Both the position numbers and the translations under genes were made by a program. This document shows positions 55,602 through 64,000 of a DNA stretch of 64,000 nucleotides, piece by piece. Where the stretch lies: the NCBI RefSeq assembly GCF_017515565.1, contig NZ_JAFWFN010000049.1, positions 144,379 through 208,378 on the forward strand, written 5' to 3'. Numbering within the stretch: the stretch's first letter is position 1; each line of letters opens with the position of its first letter. Source of the stretch: Halomonas sp. GTDB lineage: Bacteria > Pseudomonadota > Gammaproteobacteria > Pseudomonadales > Halomonadaceae. The notes under the pieces are model-generated. The model saw only the letters and a list, made by a program, of their open reading frames with translations, ran no database searches and had not been told where the DNA came from.

Positions 55602-56624
55602 ATGAAAGTACTTGTTACCGGCAACGCCGGCTTTATCGGCTTTCACGTCGCCAAGCGGCTGCTTGAGCGCGGCGACGAAGTAGTCGGTTTCGACAACGTC
55701 AACAACTACTACGACGTCTCGCTCAAGGAAGCTCGTCTGGCGCTGCTCGAAGAGACCGCCGAGCGCACCGGCAGCGGCTACACCTTTTATTGTGATGACT
55801 TGGCCGACCGCCAGGCAGTTGAGACCTGCTTTGCTGACCACGACTTCGACCGGGTGATCCATCTCGCCGCCCAGGCCGGGGTGCGTTATTCGCTGGAAAA
55901 CCCCCATAGCTATGTGCAAAGCAACTTGGTAGGCTTTACCCATATCATAGAAGGTTGCCGGCACGCTAAGGTGCCGCACCTCACCTACGCCAGCACCAGC
56001 AGTGTCTACGGTGCCAACACCTCGATGCCATTCTCTGAGCAGCACGGGGTCGATCACCCGCTGCAGTTGTACGCCGCCACCAAGAAAGCCAACGAGCTGA
56101 TGGCGCACAGCTACAGCCATCTGTACCAGCTGCCTACCACCGGCCTACGCTTCTTCACCGTCTACGGCCCCTGGGGCCGGCCGGACATGGCGCTATTCAA
56201 GTTCACTCAGAAGATCCTTGCCGGCGAGCCGATCCCTGTGTTCAATCACGGCAACCATAGCCGCGACTTCACCTACATCGACGATATCGTCGAAGGCGTG
56301 ATCCGCGCCAGCGACGATGTCGCAGCACCGGACCCGAATTGGCGCAGCGATGCCCCGAGCCCTGCCACCAGCAACGCCCCGTACCGCATCTTCAACATCG
56401 GCAACAACAGCCCGGTCAAACTCAGCGCTTACATCGAAGCGCTGGAAGCCGCGCTGGGCAAGACGGCCATCAAGGACCTTCTCCCCCTGCAGCCCGGCGA
56501 CGTGCCGGATACCTATGCTGATTCCAATGCGCTGAGGGAAGCCGTGGGCTATGCCCCCAGCACCCCGGTGGCCGAGGGGGTGGCGAGCTTCGTGCGCTGG
56601 TATCAAGACATTTATCTTACCTGA
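55602..56624 (+). CDS. UDP-glucuronate 4-epimerase-type NAD-dependent epimerase
   Basis: Short-chain epimerase of 340 residues that likely converts UDP-glucuronate to UDP-galacturonate. It has [19 protein letters not shown] (NAD site), the catalytic triad Ser in ASTSSVYG and Tyr-x3-Lys in [10 protein letters not shown], and the family segment [20 protein letters not shown]. The length and the [17 protein letters not shown] block match CapI/GAE enzymes. It follows ugd by 63 bp, a natural pair: Ugd supplies its substrate. Confidence 0.9.
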   Translation: MKVLVTGNAGFIGFHVAKRLLERGDEVVGFDNVNNYYDVSLKEARLALLEETAERTGSGYTFYCDDLADRQAVETCFADHDFDRVIHLAAQAGVRYSLENPHSYVQSNLVGFTHIIEGCRHAKVPHLTYASTSSVYGANTSMPFSEQHGVDHPLQLYAATKKANELMAHSYSHLYQLPTTGLRFFTVYGPWGRPDMALFKFTQKILAGEPIPVFNHGNHSRDFTYIDDIVEGVIRASDDVAAPDPNWRSDAPSPATSNAPYRIFNIGNNSPVKLSAYIEALEAALGKTAIKDLLPLQPGDVPDTYADSNALREAVGYAPSTPVAEGVASFVRWYQDIYLT

Positions 56625-56703
56625 CAGCCCTATGCGCAACTCAGGCATCACCAACGTCAATATTTTCGCTGTGTCGTTTAGCCACTCTTAACGTTGAGCC
56701 CGA

Positions 56704-58518
56704 ATGTTCAAGTTACTAAAAGATCTTTACTCCCTGATGACGCCAACCCAGCGCAAGCGCTTTATGCGCTTGCAGGTGTTGGTAGTGATCATGGCCTTCG
56801 CCGAAATTGCCAGTGTGGCGGCCATTGCCCCGTTTATGGCGGTCGTGGGTGATATGAGTCGGCTGGAGGGCGAGAGCATCCTGGCTCAGCTCTACGTATT
56901 CTCCGGAGCCGAAAGCCCCCGTTCCTTCCTATTCTGGCTAGGCTCCGGTGTACTGCTGGTCATGGTCGTCGGCGCTGTATTCTCGATGATTACCACTTGG
57001 CGCATGAGCATGTTCGCTCACAGCATTGGTGCACAAATTAGTCAACGACTCTACGCTCACTATTTGCACCAGCCGTGGCTCTTTCACGCCAATACTAGCA
57101 GTAGCCAGCTCACCAAACAGGTAGCTCAGGAGACGGGGCGGGTGACGGGCAGCATTTTTCAGCCAGTAATGCAGATGAATGCCAAGCTAGTCATGGCATT
57201 GTTTATGATCATAGGTCTAGTGGCCTACGATCCATCAGTTGCGGCAGGCGGCTTGCTGGTGTTTGTACTAGCATATTCACTGCTTTACAAAGTGGTGCGT
57301 AAGCGGCTGGCCAATAACGGTAAGAACATCTCCCGGATGAACGCGCTACGTTACAAGCTAATGAATGAAGGCTTTGGCGGCATCAAGGATGTGTTGCTGC
57401 TAGGTCGGCAGCAGCTATTTGTAGATCGATTTCAGGTTACGAGCGATACACTGGCGCGAAGCCAGGGCGTGAACCATGCACTGGGAGAGGTACCGCGCTA
57501 TGCCATGCAGCTGATCGCTTTTGGCAGTGTGATGGTACTGGTGCTCTATTTGCTGGGCGTGCATCAGGGCAACCTTGGAAATATTCTGCCGATACTCTCC
57601 GTCTATGCACTGGCCGGTTACAAGCTGATGCCTGCATTTCAGCAAGCTTACCAAAGCTTGGCCAAGATCAAAGGCAATATGGCGGCGTTCGAGTCTATAC
57701 GCAGCGCGTTGCAGGAGAGCTATAAGCAAGCGGTGGCGGACGAGGCCTTGGGAGGCAAGCGTGAACGTATCAATGACAAAATGATGGTGAACGACGCAAT
57801 AGCACTGCGTAACGTGACCTTCCACTATCCAGGCAAGCAGCTCCCGGCGCTGAACAGCGTCAATATCACCATTCCAGGCAAGCAGGTGATCGGTTTGGTA
57901 GGGGCCTCAGGTTCGGGTAAGTCGACCGCGATTGATATGATCTTGGGGCTAATCGAGCCACTGGGAGGTGGGCTGCTGGTAGATGGCGAACCGATCAGCG
58001 ATGCCAACCGACGACAATGGCAGAACAGCGTGGGCTTTGTACCTCAGCATATTTTTTTAGCCGATGCCACGATTCGCGAGAATATTGCTTTTGGCATTCC
58101 CACAGAGGACATTGATGAGGCACGCATCAACCGAGCGGTGCAAATGGCCCACCTCGAGGAGCTAATGCAAGAACTCCCCGAAGGTCTGGAGACCTGTGTA
58201 GGCGAGCGCGGCGTTCAGCTCTCAGGAGGGCAGCGCCAACGTATCGGCATTGCCAGGGCGCTTTATGATGATGCTGATGTGCTGATTCTCGATGAGGCAA
58301 CCAGTGCATTGGACGGCATTACCGAAAAGCTGATTATGGATGCGATTCATGATTTTTCTGGAAAGAAGACCATTATCATGATTGCCCATCGGTTAGCGAC
58401 GGTGACACAGTGCGATAGCATTTATCTACTGGCGAACGGTCAAGTGATTGATCAAGGCTCATATAGTGAACTCTCATCGCGTAATCCCATCTTCCAGAGT
58501 ATGACGGAACATGCGTAA
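56704..58518 (+). CDS. ABC transporter, fused permease-ATPase (flippase-like)
   Basis: 604 residues: about six membrane helices (to ~310) and an ATPase domain with Walker A GLVGASGSGKSTAID, Q-loop FVPQHIFLADATIREN, signature LSGGQRQRIGIARALYD, Walker B VLILDEATSALD and the His-loop IIMIAHRLATV. The membrane part resembles PglK/MsbA-type lipid-linked-oligosaccharide flippases, so it may flip a lipid-linked repeat unit for this locus, or export a lipid. It lies 79 bp after the epimerase. Which substrate it carries cannot be told. Confidence 0.88.
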   Translation: MFKLLKDLYSLMTPTQRKRFMRLQVLVVIMAFAEIASVAAIAPFMAVVGDMSRLEGESILAQLYVFSGAESPRSFLFWLGSGVLLVMVVGAVFSMITTWRMSMFAHSIGAQISQRLYAHYLHQPWLFHANTSSSQLTKQVAQETGRVTGSIFQPVMQMNAKLVMALFMIIGLVAYDPSVAAGGLLVFVLAYSLLYKVVRKRLANNGKNISRMNALRYKLMNEGFGGIKDVLLLGRQQLFVDRFQVTSDTLARSQGVNHALGEVPRYAMQLIAFGSVMVLVLYLLGVHQGNLGNILPILSVYALAGYKLMPAFQQAYQSLAKIKGNMAAFESIRSALQESYKQAVADEALGGKRERINDKMMVNDAIALRNVTFHYPGKQLPALNSVNITIPGKQVIGLVGASGSGKSTAIDMILGLIEPLGGGLLVDGEPISDANRRQWQNSVGFVPQHIFLADATIRENIAFGIPTEDIDEARINRAVQMAHLEELMQELPEGLETCVGERGVQLSGGQRQRIGIARALYDDADVLILDEATSALDGITEKLIMDAIHDFSGKKTIIMIAHRLATVTQCDSIYLLANGQVIDQGSYSELSSRNPIFQSMTEHA

Positions 58519-59256
58519 ACCTGCCTTTTTTATGACGTAGGCATGAAAACAAAAGCGAATGGTATTCTCTTTTAAAATCAAGATGTTCCGAAAAAAACGT
58601 GATAAAAGAGGACCATCCGCTATGGGTGAAATATTCACTTCCTGGTCACCGACCTGCAAAGGCTCTGTTTAAGTGCAATTAAGTGACGATGCCACTACCA
58701 GCGACGCAGGGGGTAATATTACGTGAAACGCTCGATATTAGTGGAGTGATTGGCGCGCTTGAATACCACTTGATTGACCCGCGCGATCCGTAGCGCGTAC
58801 GCCATGGTTGCGGATGTTCTTGCGGTGTGAACTTTTCATCTATTTTCCCTTACAATGCCACTTGCCAAGTGTTCAAAGATTACAGCTTACCTAAAGATGT
58901 CGAAATTTCGTTGGTGATTGTCGCTACTGCCCCCTGACGAGATGCTATCAGGGCAAAGGAGGTCGAGCTGCCTTGGCACGCCAAAGTAGTGGTTAATGTC
59001 AACGTTAGATAGCAATATAAATAACATTAGGGAATGGTGTTTAGGCATCGAAGATAAACCAGAGTTTAAAGAATGTTTAATGACACACTGTAGCTGTTAT
59101 TAATGCAATAAAATTTGAGGTTATCTCTGAATATTGTTAAATTATAATTAATTAGCTGTTCGTTTCTTAAATCAGTCGTGTGAGATTTTAAATTAACGGA
59201 TTCTGAGATGCGTCATAGTATGCACAATCCTTAAATTTACTTCTTGGAATGAAATG
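58519..59256. other. AT-rich gap holding a transposase remnant
   Basis: 735 bp without an intact gene between the ABC transporter and the glycosyltransferase. The first part holds a broken transposase (58673-58805). From about 59000 the DNA is very AT-rich with no clear structure; a promoter could lie here but the boxes are not certain. The GC change marks a boundary between two modules of the locus. Confidence 0.5.
58673..58805 (+). pseudogene. Decayed transposase N-terminal fragment (IS1380-like)
   Basis: From 58673 one frame reads VQLSDDATTSDAGG; after a one-base shift the next frame reads LRETLDISGVIGALEYHLIDPRDP, then a stop codon and RVRH. The order Ser-Asp-Ala-Gly-Gly, Leu-Arg-Glu, Asp-Pro-Arg-Asp-Pro, Arg-Val-Arg-His recalls the N-terminus of IS1380-family transposases. 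It has a frameshift and a stop, so it is dead. No inverted terminal repeats were identified. Confidence 0.5.
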
Positions 59257-60387
59257 ATGAGAATTCTGTTTGTAGCTTCCAGGTTGCATCTCAATTACAC
59301 GGACTCATTGCGTGCCTTAGCGAATAAGTTTTATCTAAAGGTGCTTGTATCATGGGGTGTCGAGAATGAGCGTCATAATGATTTGTCTATTAACCGGTTT
59401 CCAGAAGGATTGTTTAGTCGAGCACTAACGCCACTCCATCGCAGTGCTGGCCTTAAAACCGAACAGATTGCATATCGTAAACGTCATCCCTCCCTAGTCT
59501 GGCTGCTACGCTATATTCGTGAGCATCGTATCGACACAGTCTACGCCCGACGCGATAATAAGCACCTTTTACGAACAGCTTGGCTTGCGGCACGTTTGGC
59601 TGGATGTCGTTTTGTGACTTATCGCCAGCAGATCTTGGATTCGGCGAAACAGATGGATAGCCAAGCGATTTACCCACTCTGCAAGATCTCCGATGAAGTG
59701 AAGTCTCCTGTAAATTTTATTCCGCTCGCCATTGATTTGTCGCGAATCCCTACGCGTCCACTCCTGCCTTATTCGTCGGCTGGATCTGAACCCCTGCGAA
59801 TCATGGCAGTCGGCAAGCTCATCGAACGTAAAGGTCATCAACTGTTGATCGAGGCTGCAGCGCAGTTGCGAGACCGCTTACCACTTCAAATTAGTATTTA
59901 CGGGGCATATTCAGAATTTCACGCACATCAGTACGGCCAGCAGCTTGCCGAGATGATCGCGGATTATGGTCTGCAGAATAGGGTGAGGCTGATGCCACAG
60001 ATCGCACCTGACGCGATGCTAGAGGAGTATGCTCGTCATCATCTTTTCGTCTATGCTGGATGGGTCCAGCTCAAGAGAGATGGAGAAGAAGAAACCTATG
60101 ACCGTGCCAATGGTACTACAGGAACTCAGCTTTACTCACTTATAGAAGCGATGGCTACAGGGCTGCCAATAGTTTGCGCTTCGGAGCGAAGAGTTGTGGG
60201 TGCTGTTAATAACGGAAGCAACGGCTTAGTATTCGAAAAAGGTAATGCAGATGATTTGGTAAACAAAATTGAAGTCATCGCAAATATGGATCTAGCGGCC
60301 ATGGGTGCTCGATCACGTGCTCTAGTAGAGATTCATTACAACGCCCAAGATTTTACTAAGAGGTTCTGTGAATTTACTAAAGACTAG
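59257..60387 (+). CDS. Glycosyltransferase, GT4-like
   Basis: 376-residue GT-B enzyme that adds a sugar to the growing repeat unit. The N-terminus is the acceptor half (MRILFVASRLHLNYTDSLRALANKF); the C-terminal half holds IMAVGKLIERKGHQLLIEAA, RVRLMPQIAPDAMLEEYARHHLFVY and TQLYSLIEAMATGLPIVCASERRVV, the donor-binding GT4 pattern, with the E-x7-E-like motif altered. Two ATG codons (59254, 59257) are possible; the second starts the conserved strand. It overlaps the acetyltransferase gene by 20 bp. The donor sugar is unknown. Confidence 0.85.
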   Translation: MRILFVASRLHLNYTDSLRALANKFYLKVLVSWGVENERHNDLSINRFPEGLFSRALTPLHRSAGLKTEQIAYRKRHPSLVWLLRYIREHRIDTVYARRDNKHLLRTAWLAARLAGCRFVTYRQQILDSAKQMDSQAIYPLCKISDEVKSPVNFIPLAIDLSRIPTRPLLPYSSAGSEPLRIMAVGKLIERKGHQLLIEAAAQLRDRLPLQISIYGAYSEFHAHQYGQQLAEMIADYGLQNRVRLMPQIAPDAMLEEYARHHLFVYAGWVQLKRDGEEETYDRANGTTGTQLYSLIEAMATGLPIVCASERRVVGAVNNGSNGLVFEKGNADDLVNKIEVIANMDLAAMGARSRALVEIHYNAQDFTKRFCEFTKD

Positions 60388-60889
60388 AAAAGTAAAGCAG
60401 TTGAAAAAAGCCTATCGAATGTTGCGCAACTTGCTTTCTTCTGATCCATCAGTCCATGTACAAGCTCTTCTGTCTCTAGCTCATATCGGTAGATTAAGCG
60501 GTAAGCCGAAATGGCGTCGCTTTATCTCTCGAAAGTTACGCAAACAGTATGGTGTTTTTCTTAGCCCTGAATGTTTTTATGGTATTAATTTTCGTATAAA
60601 ACACCCTGTTGGTGTTGTAATCGGGTCTGGTGTGAAAATAGGAGATAATGTGACGATTTTTCAAAATGTAACTCTAGGTGGTCGTCGCATGGGTGATGGC
60701 GGAGGGGAAAAATATCCATCAATAGACGATGGATCAGTCATCTTCGCAGGTGCTGTTATCTTAGGCGATGTAAAAGTTGGTAAGCATTGCACGGTCGGTG
60801 CAAACGCAGTTGTGCTACTTGATGTCCCCGACGGTTCAACGGTGGTTGGTGTTCCTGCACGAATAATCTCTCGAAGTGAGTTAATTTAA
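60368..60889 (+). CDS. Serine-acetyltransferase-like hexapeptide acetyltransferase
   Basis: 173 residues; a helical N-terminus (about 1-65) and a left-handed beta-helix made of hexapeptide repeats (VVIGSGVKIGDNVTIFQNVTLGG, KVGKHCTVGANAVVLLDVPDGSTVVGVPAR). Similar to CysE/polysaccharide O-acetyltransferases. In this setting it more likely acetylates a sugar than serine, but CysE-like activity cannot be excluded. The GTG at 60368 overlaps the preceding glycosyltransferase; the stop overlaps the MurA-like start (TAATG), so the three form one unit. Confidence 0.82.
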   Translation: MNLLKTRKVKQLKKAYRMLRNLLSSDPSVHVQALLSLAHIGRLSGKPKWRRFISRKLRKQYGVFLSPECFYGINFRIKHPVGVVIGSGVKIGDNVTIFQNVTLGGRRMGDGGGEKYPSIDDGSVIFAGAVILGDVKVGKHCTVGANAVVLLDVPDGSTVVGVPARIISRSELI

Positions 60890-62175
60890 TGAAGTCTGCG
60901 CTTTCTCAAAATCAGAGATCTTCCTCTGGGGCTCTCTCCATAACTCCGACCCGCCTTTATGGAAGTGTGCGGCTGTCGGGGGCTAAAAATGCTGCGCTGC
61001 GACATCTTGCGGCGAGCCTTCTAACTGATCAACCTCTGATACTCAGTAACTACCCTTCAAGTTTGCTGGATGCCCAGGTTCATGTCGAGATGTTGGAGGT
61101 TCTAGGTAAGCGTGCTGAACTACAGGGGCATGACCGGATTACTTTGTCACAGGTATCGGCGCCATCTTCGCGGCTGGAATGGGAGGGACGTTCCATCCGC
61201 AACACTCTGCTGATTCTGGGCGCCTTGGTGTCCCGCACCGGGGCCGGAGCTGTGCCTCTGCCTGGTGGTTGCAAGCTTGGAGAGCGTCAGTATGACCTGC
61301 ATGTGATGTTGCTGAAATGTTTGGGCGCAGAGGTCTGGGAGGAGGGCGACATGCTCTGTGCCGCCGCTCCGGGTGGGCTCACAGGGGCTGATATTTATCT
61401 ACCTATTCGTTCGACCGGGGCTACGGAAAACGCGCTTCTTGCCGGCAGTCTGGCGCGTGGTGTTACCCGTATCTGGAACCCACACATCCGCCCTGAGATT
61501 CTCGACTTGGTAGCACTACTGCGAAAGATGGGAGCTATAATTCGCGTTTTTGGCCAAGAGCACATCGAAATAACGGGCGTAGAGGCCCTTGGTGGCGCTG
61601 AGCATGAAGTTATACCCGATAATATGGAAGCTATTACTTGGCTGGTAGGTTCAGTAATTACTGGGGGTGATGTAGAAATTGAAGGTTTCCCAATTGAAGA
61701 TCTAGAAGTGGTGCTGTCACACCTGAAAGCTGCGGGTGCAAAATTATATATTGGCGATGGATCGGTTATTGTTCGCGGTGGATCCTGTTTTCCGCTGGAA
61801 ATCAGCACTGGTCCGCATCCGGGTATAAACTCTGATGTTCAGCCAATCCTTGCGGCTTGGGCCGCGCATGCAAAAGGTGAGTCGCGTATCGTCGATCTAA
61901 GATTTCCTGGGCGTTATGGCTATGCCGACGAATTAGCAAAAATGGGACTACGTCATGATGTGAAGGGCGACATGCTTTACATACATGGCCAGGGCGGTGG
62001 TTTACACGGTGCAGAAGTCCGCGCACTTGATCTGCGCGCTGGAGCAGCTCAGGTTTTGTGTGGACTAGCTGCTGAAGGTGAAACTGTTATTCACGATTCT
62101 TGGCAAATATTTCGTGGTTACGATCGATTTATTGAAAAGCTTAAAAATTTGGGCGTGAAGCTGGAAGTAAAATAA
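60889..62175 (+). CDS. MurA-like UDP-GlcNAc 1-carboxyvinyltransferase in a polysaccharide locus
   Basis: 428-residue enolpyruvyl transferase: adds enolpyruvate from PEP to the 3-OH of UDP-GlcNAc in peptidoglycan synthesis. Key residues are conserved: K33-N34 (SGAKNAAL), C128 (LPGGCKLGERQYD, the fosfomycin-reactive Cys) with R133, D316 (INSDVQP) and the Arg of IFRGYDRF. So the protein should be active. Unlike housekeeping murA it sits between an acetyltransferase and a MurB-like gene in a surface-polysaccharide operon. I infer that it is a paralogue that makes UDP-MurNAc or a related precursor for the polysaccharide. GC content changes midway (richer before about 61500), suggesting mosaic ancestry. 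Confidence 0.85.
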   Translation: MKSALSQNQRSSSGALSITPTRLYGSVRLSGAKNAALRHLAASLLTDQPLILSNYPSSLLDAQVHVEMLEVLGKRAELQGHDRITLSQVSAPSSRLEWEGRSIRNTLLILGALVSRTGAGAVPLPGGCKLGERQYDLHVMLLKCLGAEVWEEGDMLCAAAPGGLTGADIYLPIRSTGATENALLAGSLARGVTRIWNPHIRPEILDLVALLRKMGAIIRVFGQEHIEITGVEALGGAEHEVIPDNMEAITWLVGSVITGGDVEIEGFPIEDLEVVLSHLKAAGAKLYIGDGSVIVRGGSCFPLEISTGPHPGINSDVQPILAAWAAHAKGESRIVDLRFPGRYGYADELAKMGLRHDVKGDMLYIHGQGGGLHGAEVRALDLRAGAAQVLCGLAAEGETVIHDSWQIFRGYDRFIEKLKNLGVKLEVK

Positions 62176-62471
62176 AAAAGCGTTAGTAATTTAATTGATC
62201 GATAGGATGCCTTTTTTTATTGTTTTTTGTGTTAGCATGATTTGTTATAAATTACCCCGTGCTAACTGCAGCTTGCGTGGTTCCGGTTTGGGGACAGGGT
62301 GTTGGCAAAGCTTCAAAAATCTTTGGTTCGAGTAAGGATTGAATCAACTATCGATTGATGTGAAAGTTGTTTCTAGCTTTGCTAGCAGGCTCTGACATGT
62401 CATATAAAGTAATGAAGTTGCTCTACAATTAACTATAAGAGTTTAATCGGTCAATAGTTAGAGAGTTTATA
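62176..62471. other. AT-rich gap between the murA-like and murB-like genes
   Basis: 296 bp; a T-run near 62211 (CCTTTTTTTATTG) follows the murA-like stop but has no strong stem. No frame, repeat or RNA gene seen. A promoter for the murB-like gene may lie here. Confidence 0.45.
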
Positions 62472-63470
62472 ATGTCCAACTTTCATGACAGGCTTATACA
62501 GCACGGTAGCATTGCATATGAACTTTCTCGCCTGTGCCCGGGAGGTGTGCAGGTAGGTGTATCTTTAGCAGAAATCAGCCGATGGAAAATTGGAGGAAAG
62601 GCTGATGTTGTTGTCAGCCCTAGTTCTGTTGATGAGTTGCAAAAGGTGCGTTCTTGGATTTCTGCATCTGGTTTGGCCAGCGTGGTACTTGGTGGCACTA
62701 GTAATTTTTTATTCTCGGATCATGGGCTGCGAGCTATTTGCATCCAAGTTGGCCCAAAGCTTTCCGGAATCCATATCAATTCTAACCAAGTAACAGCAGA
62801 AGCTGGTGTTTGGGTGCCCTACCTTGCTCGGCGAGTAATGAAGGGTGGCCTGACTGGAGCTGAACATATTTGTGGGATACCGGGCACGCTGGGTGGGTTA
62901 GTTTGTATGAATGGAGGAAGTCAACGAAAGTCAATCGGTAGTGCGGTTCGACGAGTTACTGGGGTAGATTCGAAAGGTGAGATTATTTATCATCAAGGGA
63001 ATGAATGCGAGTTTGATTACCGGACATCTATCTTTCAGAAAAATGATGTCGCCATTGCTTCCGTTGACTTAGAATTCTGTTTTGCTGATAACCAAAAGAC
63101 TGTCTTAAAAGAAATGTTGAGTATCTTGCGCTCGAGAAGGCTTAAGTTTCCATTAAAGCAACCTAATTGTGGCTCTGTCTTCAAGAGTAATCCATCAATG
63201 TACTTGGAAGTTGGACCTCCTGGCTCTGTAATCGAGCGGTTGGGTTTTAAGGGTTATCGGATCGGTGGAGCGCAGGTCTCTCCGCAACACGCTAACTTTA
63301 TGGTGAATAAGGGAAATGCTTGTGCCGAAGATATGCTATGTCTAATACGAAAGGTATCTCATGCAGTTCAAGATGCCACTGGATATCGTATGGAAACAGA
63401 AGTACGCTTTGTTAACTCCGATGGTGATATTATGCCAGCTGACTCTACTGAAGTTAGGGCTGGCTTATAG
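62472..63470 (+). CDS. MurB-like UDP-N-acetylenolpyruvoylglucosamine reductase in a polysaccharide locus
   Basis: 332-residue FAD enzyme that reduces the MurA product to UDP-MurNAc. FAD-binding segments VVLGGTSNFLFSD and EHICGIPGTLGGLVCMNGG are present. Catalytic Arg184 (FDYRTS), Ser235 (PNCGSVFK, proton donor) and Glu310 (METEVRF) are kept. Lacking the extra Tyr loop of the E. coli form, it looks like a type II MurB. Its position beside the MurA-like gene makes a matching pair; together they would supply UDP-MurNAc to the locus. AT-rich codon use fits the right end of the window. Confidence 0.85.
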   Translation: MSNFHDRLIQHGSIAYELSRLCPGGVQVGVSLAEISRWKIGGKADVVVSPSSVDELQKVRSWISASGLASVVLGGTSNFLFSDHGLRAICIQVGPKLSGIHINSNQVTAEAGVWVPYLARRVMKGGLTGAEHICGIPGTLGGLVCMNGGSQRKSIGSAVRRVTGVDSKGEIIYHQGNECEFDYRTSIFQKNDVAIASVDLEFCFADNQKTVLKEMLSILRSRRLKFPLKQPNCGSVFKSNPSMYLEVGPPGSVIERLGFKGYRIGGAQVSPQHANFMVNKGNACAEDMLCLIRKVSHAVQDATGYRMETEVRFVNSDGDIMPADSTEVRAGL

Positions 63471-63575
63471 ATAGTTGCAATAAGTATTTGTTCAGCAAGT
63501 AAATAATTTCTTGTTTTTGTGCTTTTTATTTAGATTGTATTATTGTACTTTAAAATGTTGGAGTTAGAATAAACT

Positions 63576-64000
63576 GTGGAAAAAAATGGCGGTAAATGTG
63601 TTGCCTTCGCTTGGAATTCTTCTAGCATTACAGGCGCGCAGAAACGTTTTATTAATATGGCTGAGGCGCTTATACGACGGGGCCAGCCTTCCATTATCCT
63701 TTTAGAAGAACATAATGCCCGTGTAGTACAAGGGATTCTAAAAGAGCCTAGTCAAGTAATTGTTTCCTATAAATATCCATGGTGGATTAAGTTTCTAAGG
63801 CGCGGAAAAACTAAATTTCCTTTATTGCATAGGCTTTTGGGTCTTGGGTATTTGTACAAGACTTTTTCAACTGATTATTGGAATAAGTTGCTCAAGGTAA
63901 ATGATGTTGGTATTTTGCATATATCAATGAGTAGTGAAATAGCCAGTTTTATAAATTGCCCGGCAGTTTTTGAGGTGACAAGCCCTGATTGGGCAGATAA
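63576..64000 (+). CDS. Probable glycosyltransferase, N-terminal part (partial)
   Basis: Open frame of 141 codons that runs off the right edge. It starts at a GTG (63576) with GGAG about 12 bases upstream, and reads MEKNGGKCVAFAWNS, followed by GAQKRFINMAEALIRRGQPS, a pattern like the acceptor-domain helix of GT4 enzymes, and FEVTSPDWAD at the end of the window. No catalytic half is visible, so the family is tentative. It fits the polysaccharide locus, 105 bp after the murB-like gene. Confidence 0.6.
   Translation, partial: MEKNGGKCVAFAWNSSSITGAQKRFINMAEALIRRGQPSIILLEEHNARVVQGILKEPSQVIVSYKYPWWIKFLRRGKTKFPLLHRLLGLGYLYKTFSTDYWNKLLKVNDVGILHISMSSEIASFINCPAVFEVTSPDWAD

Overview
The window reads as the chromosome of a Gram-negative gammaproteobacterium, most likely Halomonas or a close relative in the Halomonadaceae. 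Supporting signs are outer-membrane proteins (PldA, a 16-strand-type porin), gammaproteobacterial genes (RppH, PtsP, ProQ-domain protein, DUF1820, TIGR04211 SH3 protein, YqjD/E/K), a BCCT-type betaine transporter, moderately high GC, and the order rppH-ptsP-(NRDE, receiver protein, TauE/SafE)-lgt-thyA-folA, which resembles the pseudomonad/halomonad arrangement. The genus is an inference; no rRNA, tRNA or CRISPR array was seen.

Layout. 1-1690: start of an RND efflux permease (runs off the left edge) with its adaptor. 1870-8783: flavoprotein, the yqjD-yqjE-yqjK membrane operon, phospholipase A1 and a very large MscK-type mechanosensitive channel. 8808-12886: minus-strand operon of an ATP-grasp enzyme, a 680-residue protein with a papain-like Gln/Cys/His/Asn layout, and the rRNA methylase TlyA. 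13098-15528: small conserved genes including thiopurine methyltransferase. 15660-19479: the sulfate importer cysP-cysT-cysW-cysA. 19686-23499: rpe, ndh, gph and an orphan metal-binding ABC protein. 23855-32041: a LysR regulator divergent from an apparent catabolic operon (aldehyde dehydrogenase, M19 dipeptidase-like protein lacking a metal motif, BCCT transporter with altered aromatic box, unknown 605-residue protein, DUF3726 protein, RidA). 32089-36632: two-gene NAD-dependent formate dehydrogenase. 36664-40876: a second RND pump whose permease carries one in-frame TGA where the family has Trp. 41138-53310: housekeeping block (mdh, rppH, ptsP, lgt, thyA, folA, proQ-like) ending with a porin.

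53391-64000 is a surface-polysaccharide locus. It starts with an AT-rich 0.9-kb region and an exact match to the RfaH-recruiting ops element at 54121-54131, followed by ugd, a UDP-glucuronate epimerase, a flippase-like ABC transporter, a decayed transposase remnant, a glycosyltransferase, a serine-acetyltransferase-like enzyme, and complete MurA-like and MurB-like genes with catalytic residues intact. The right edge cuts another probable glycosyltransferase. The MurA/MurB pair suggests that the polysaccharide carries a muramic-acid-type (lactyl-ether) sugar.

The most promising leads for undescribed biology are the MurA/MurB pair in the polysaccharide locus, the ATP-grasp plus papain-like pair, and the BCCT catabolic operon with its non-canonical M19 enzyme and unknown protein.
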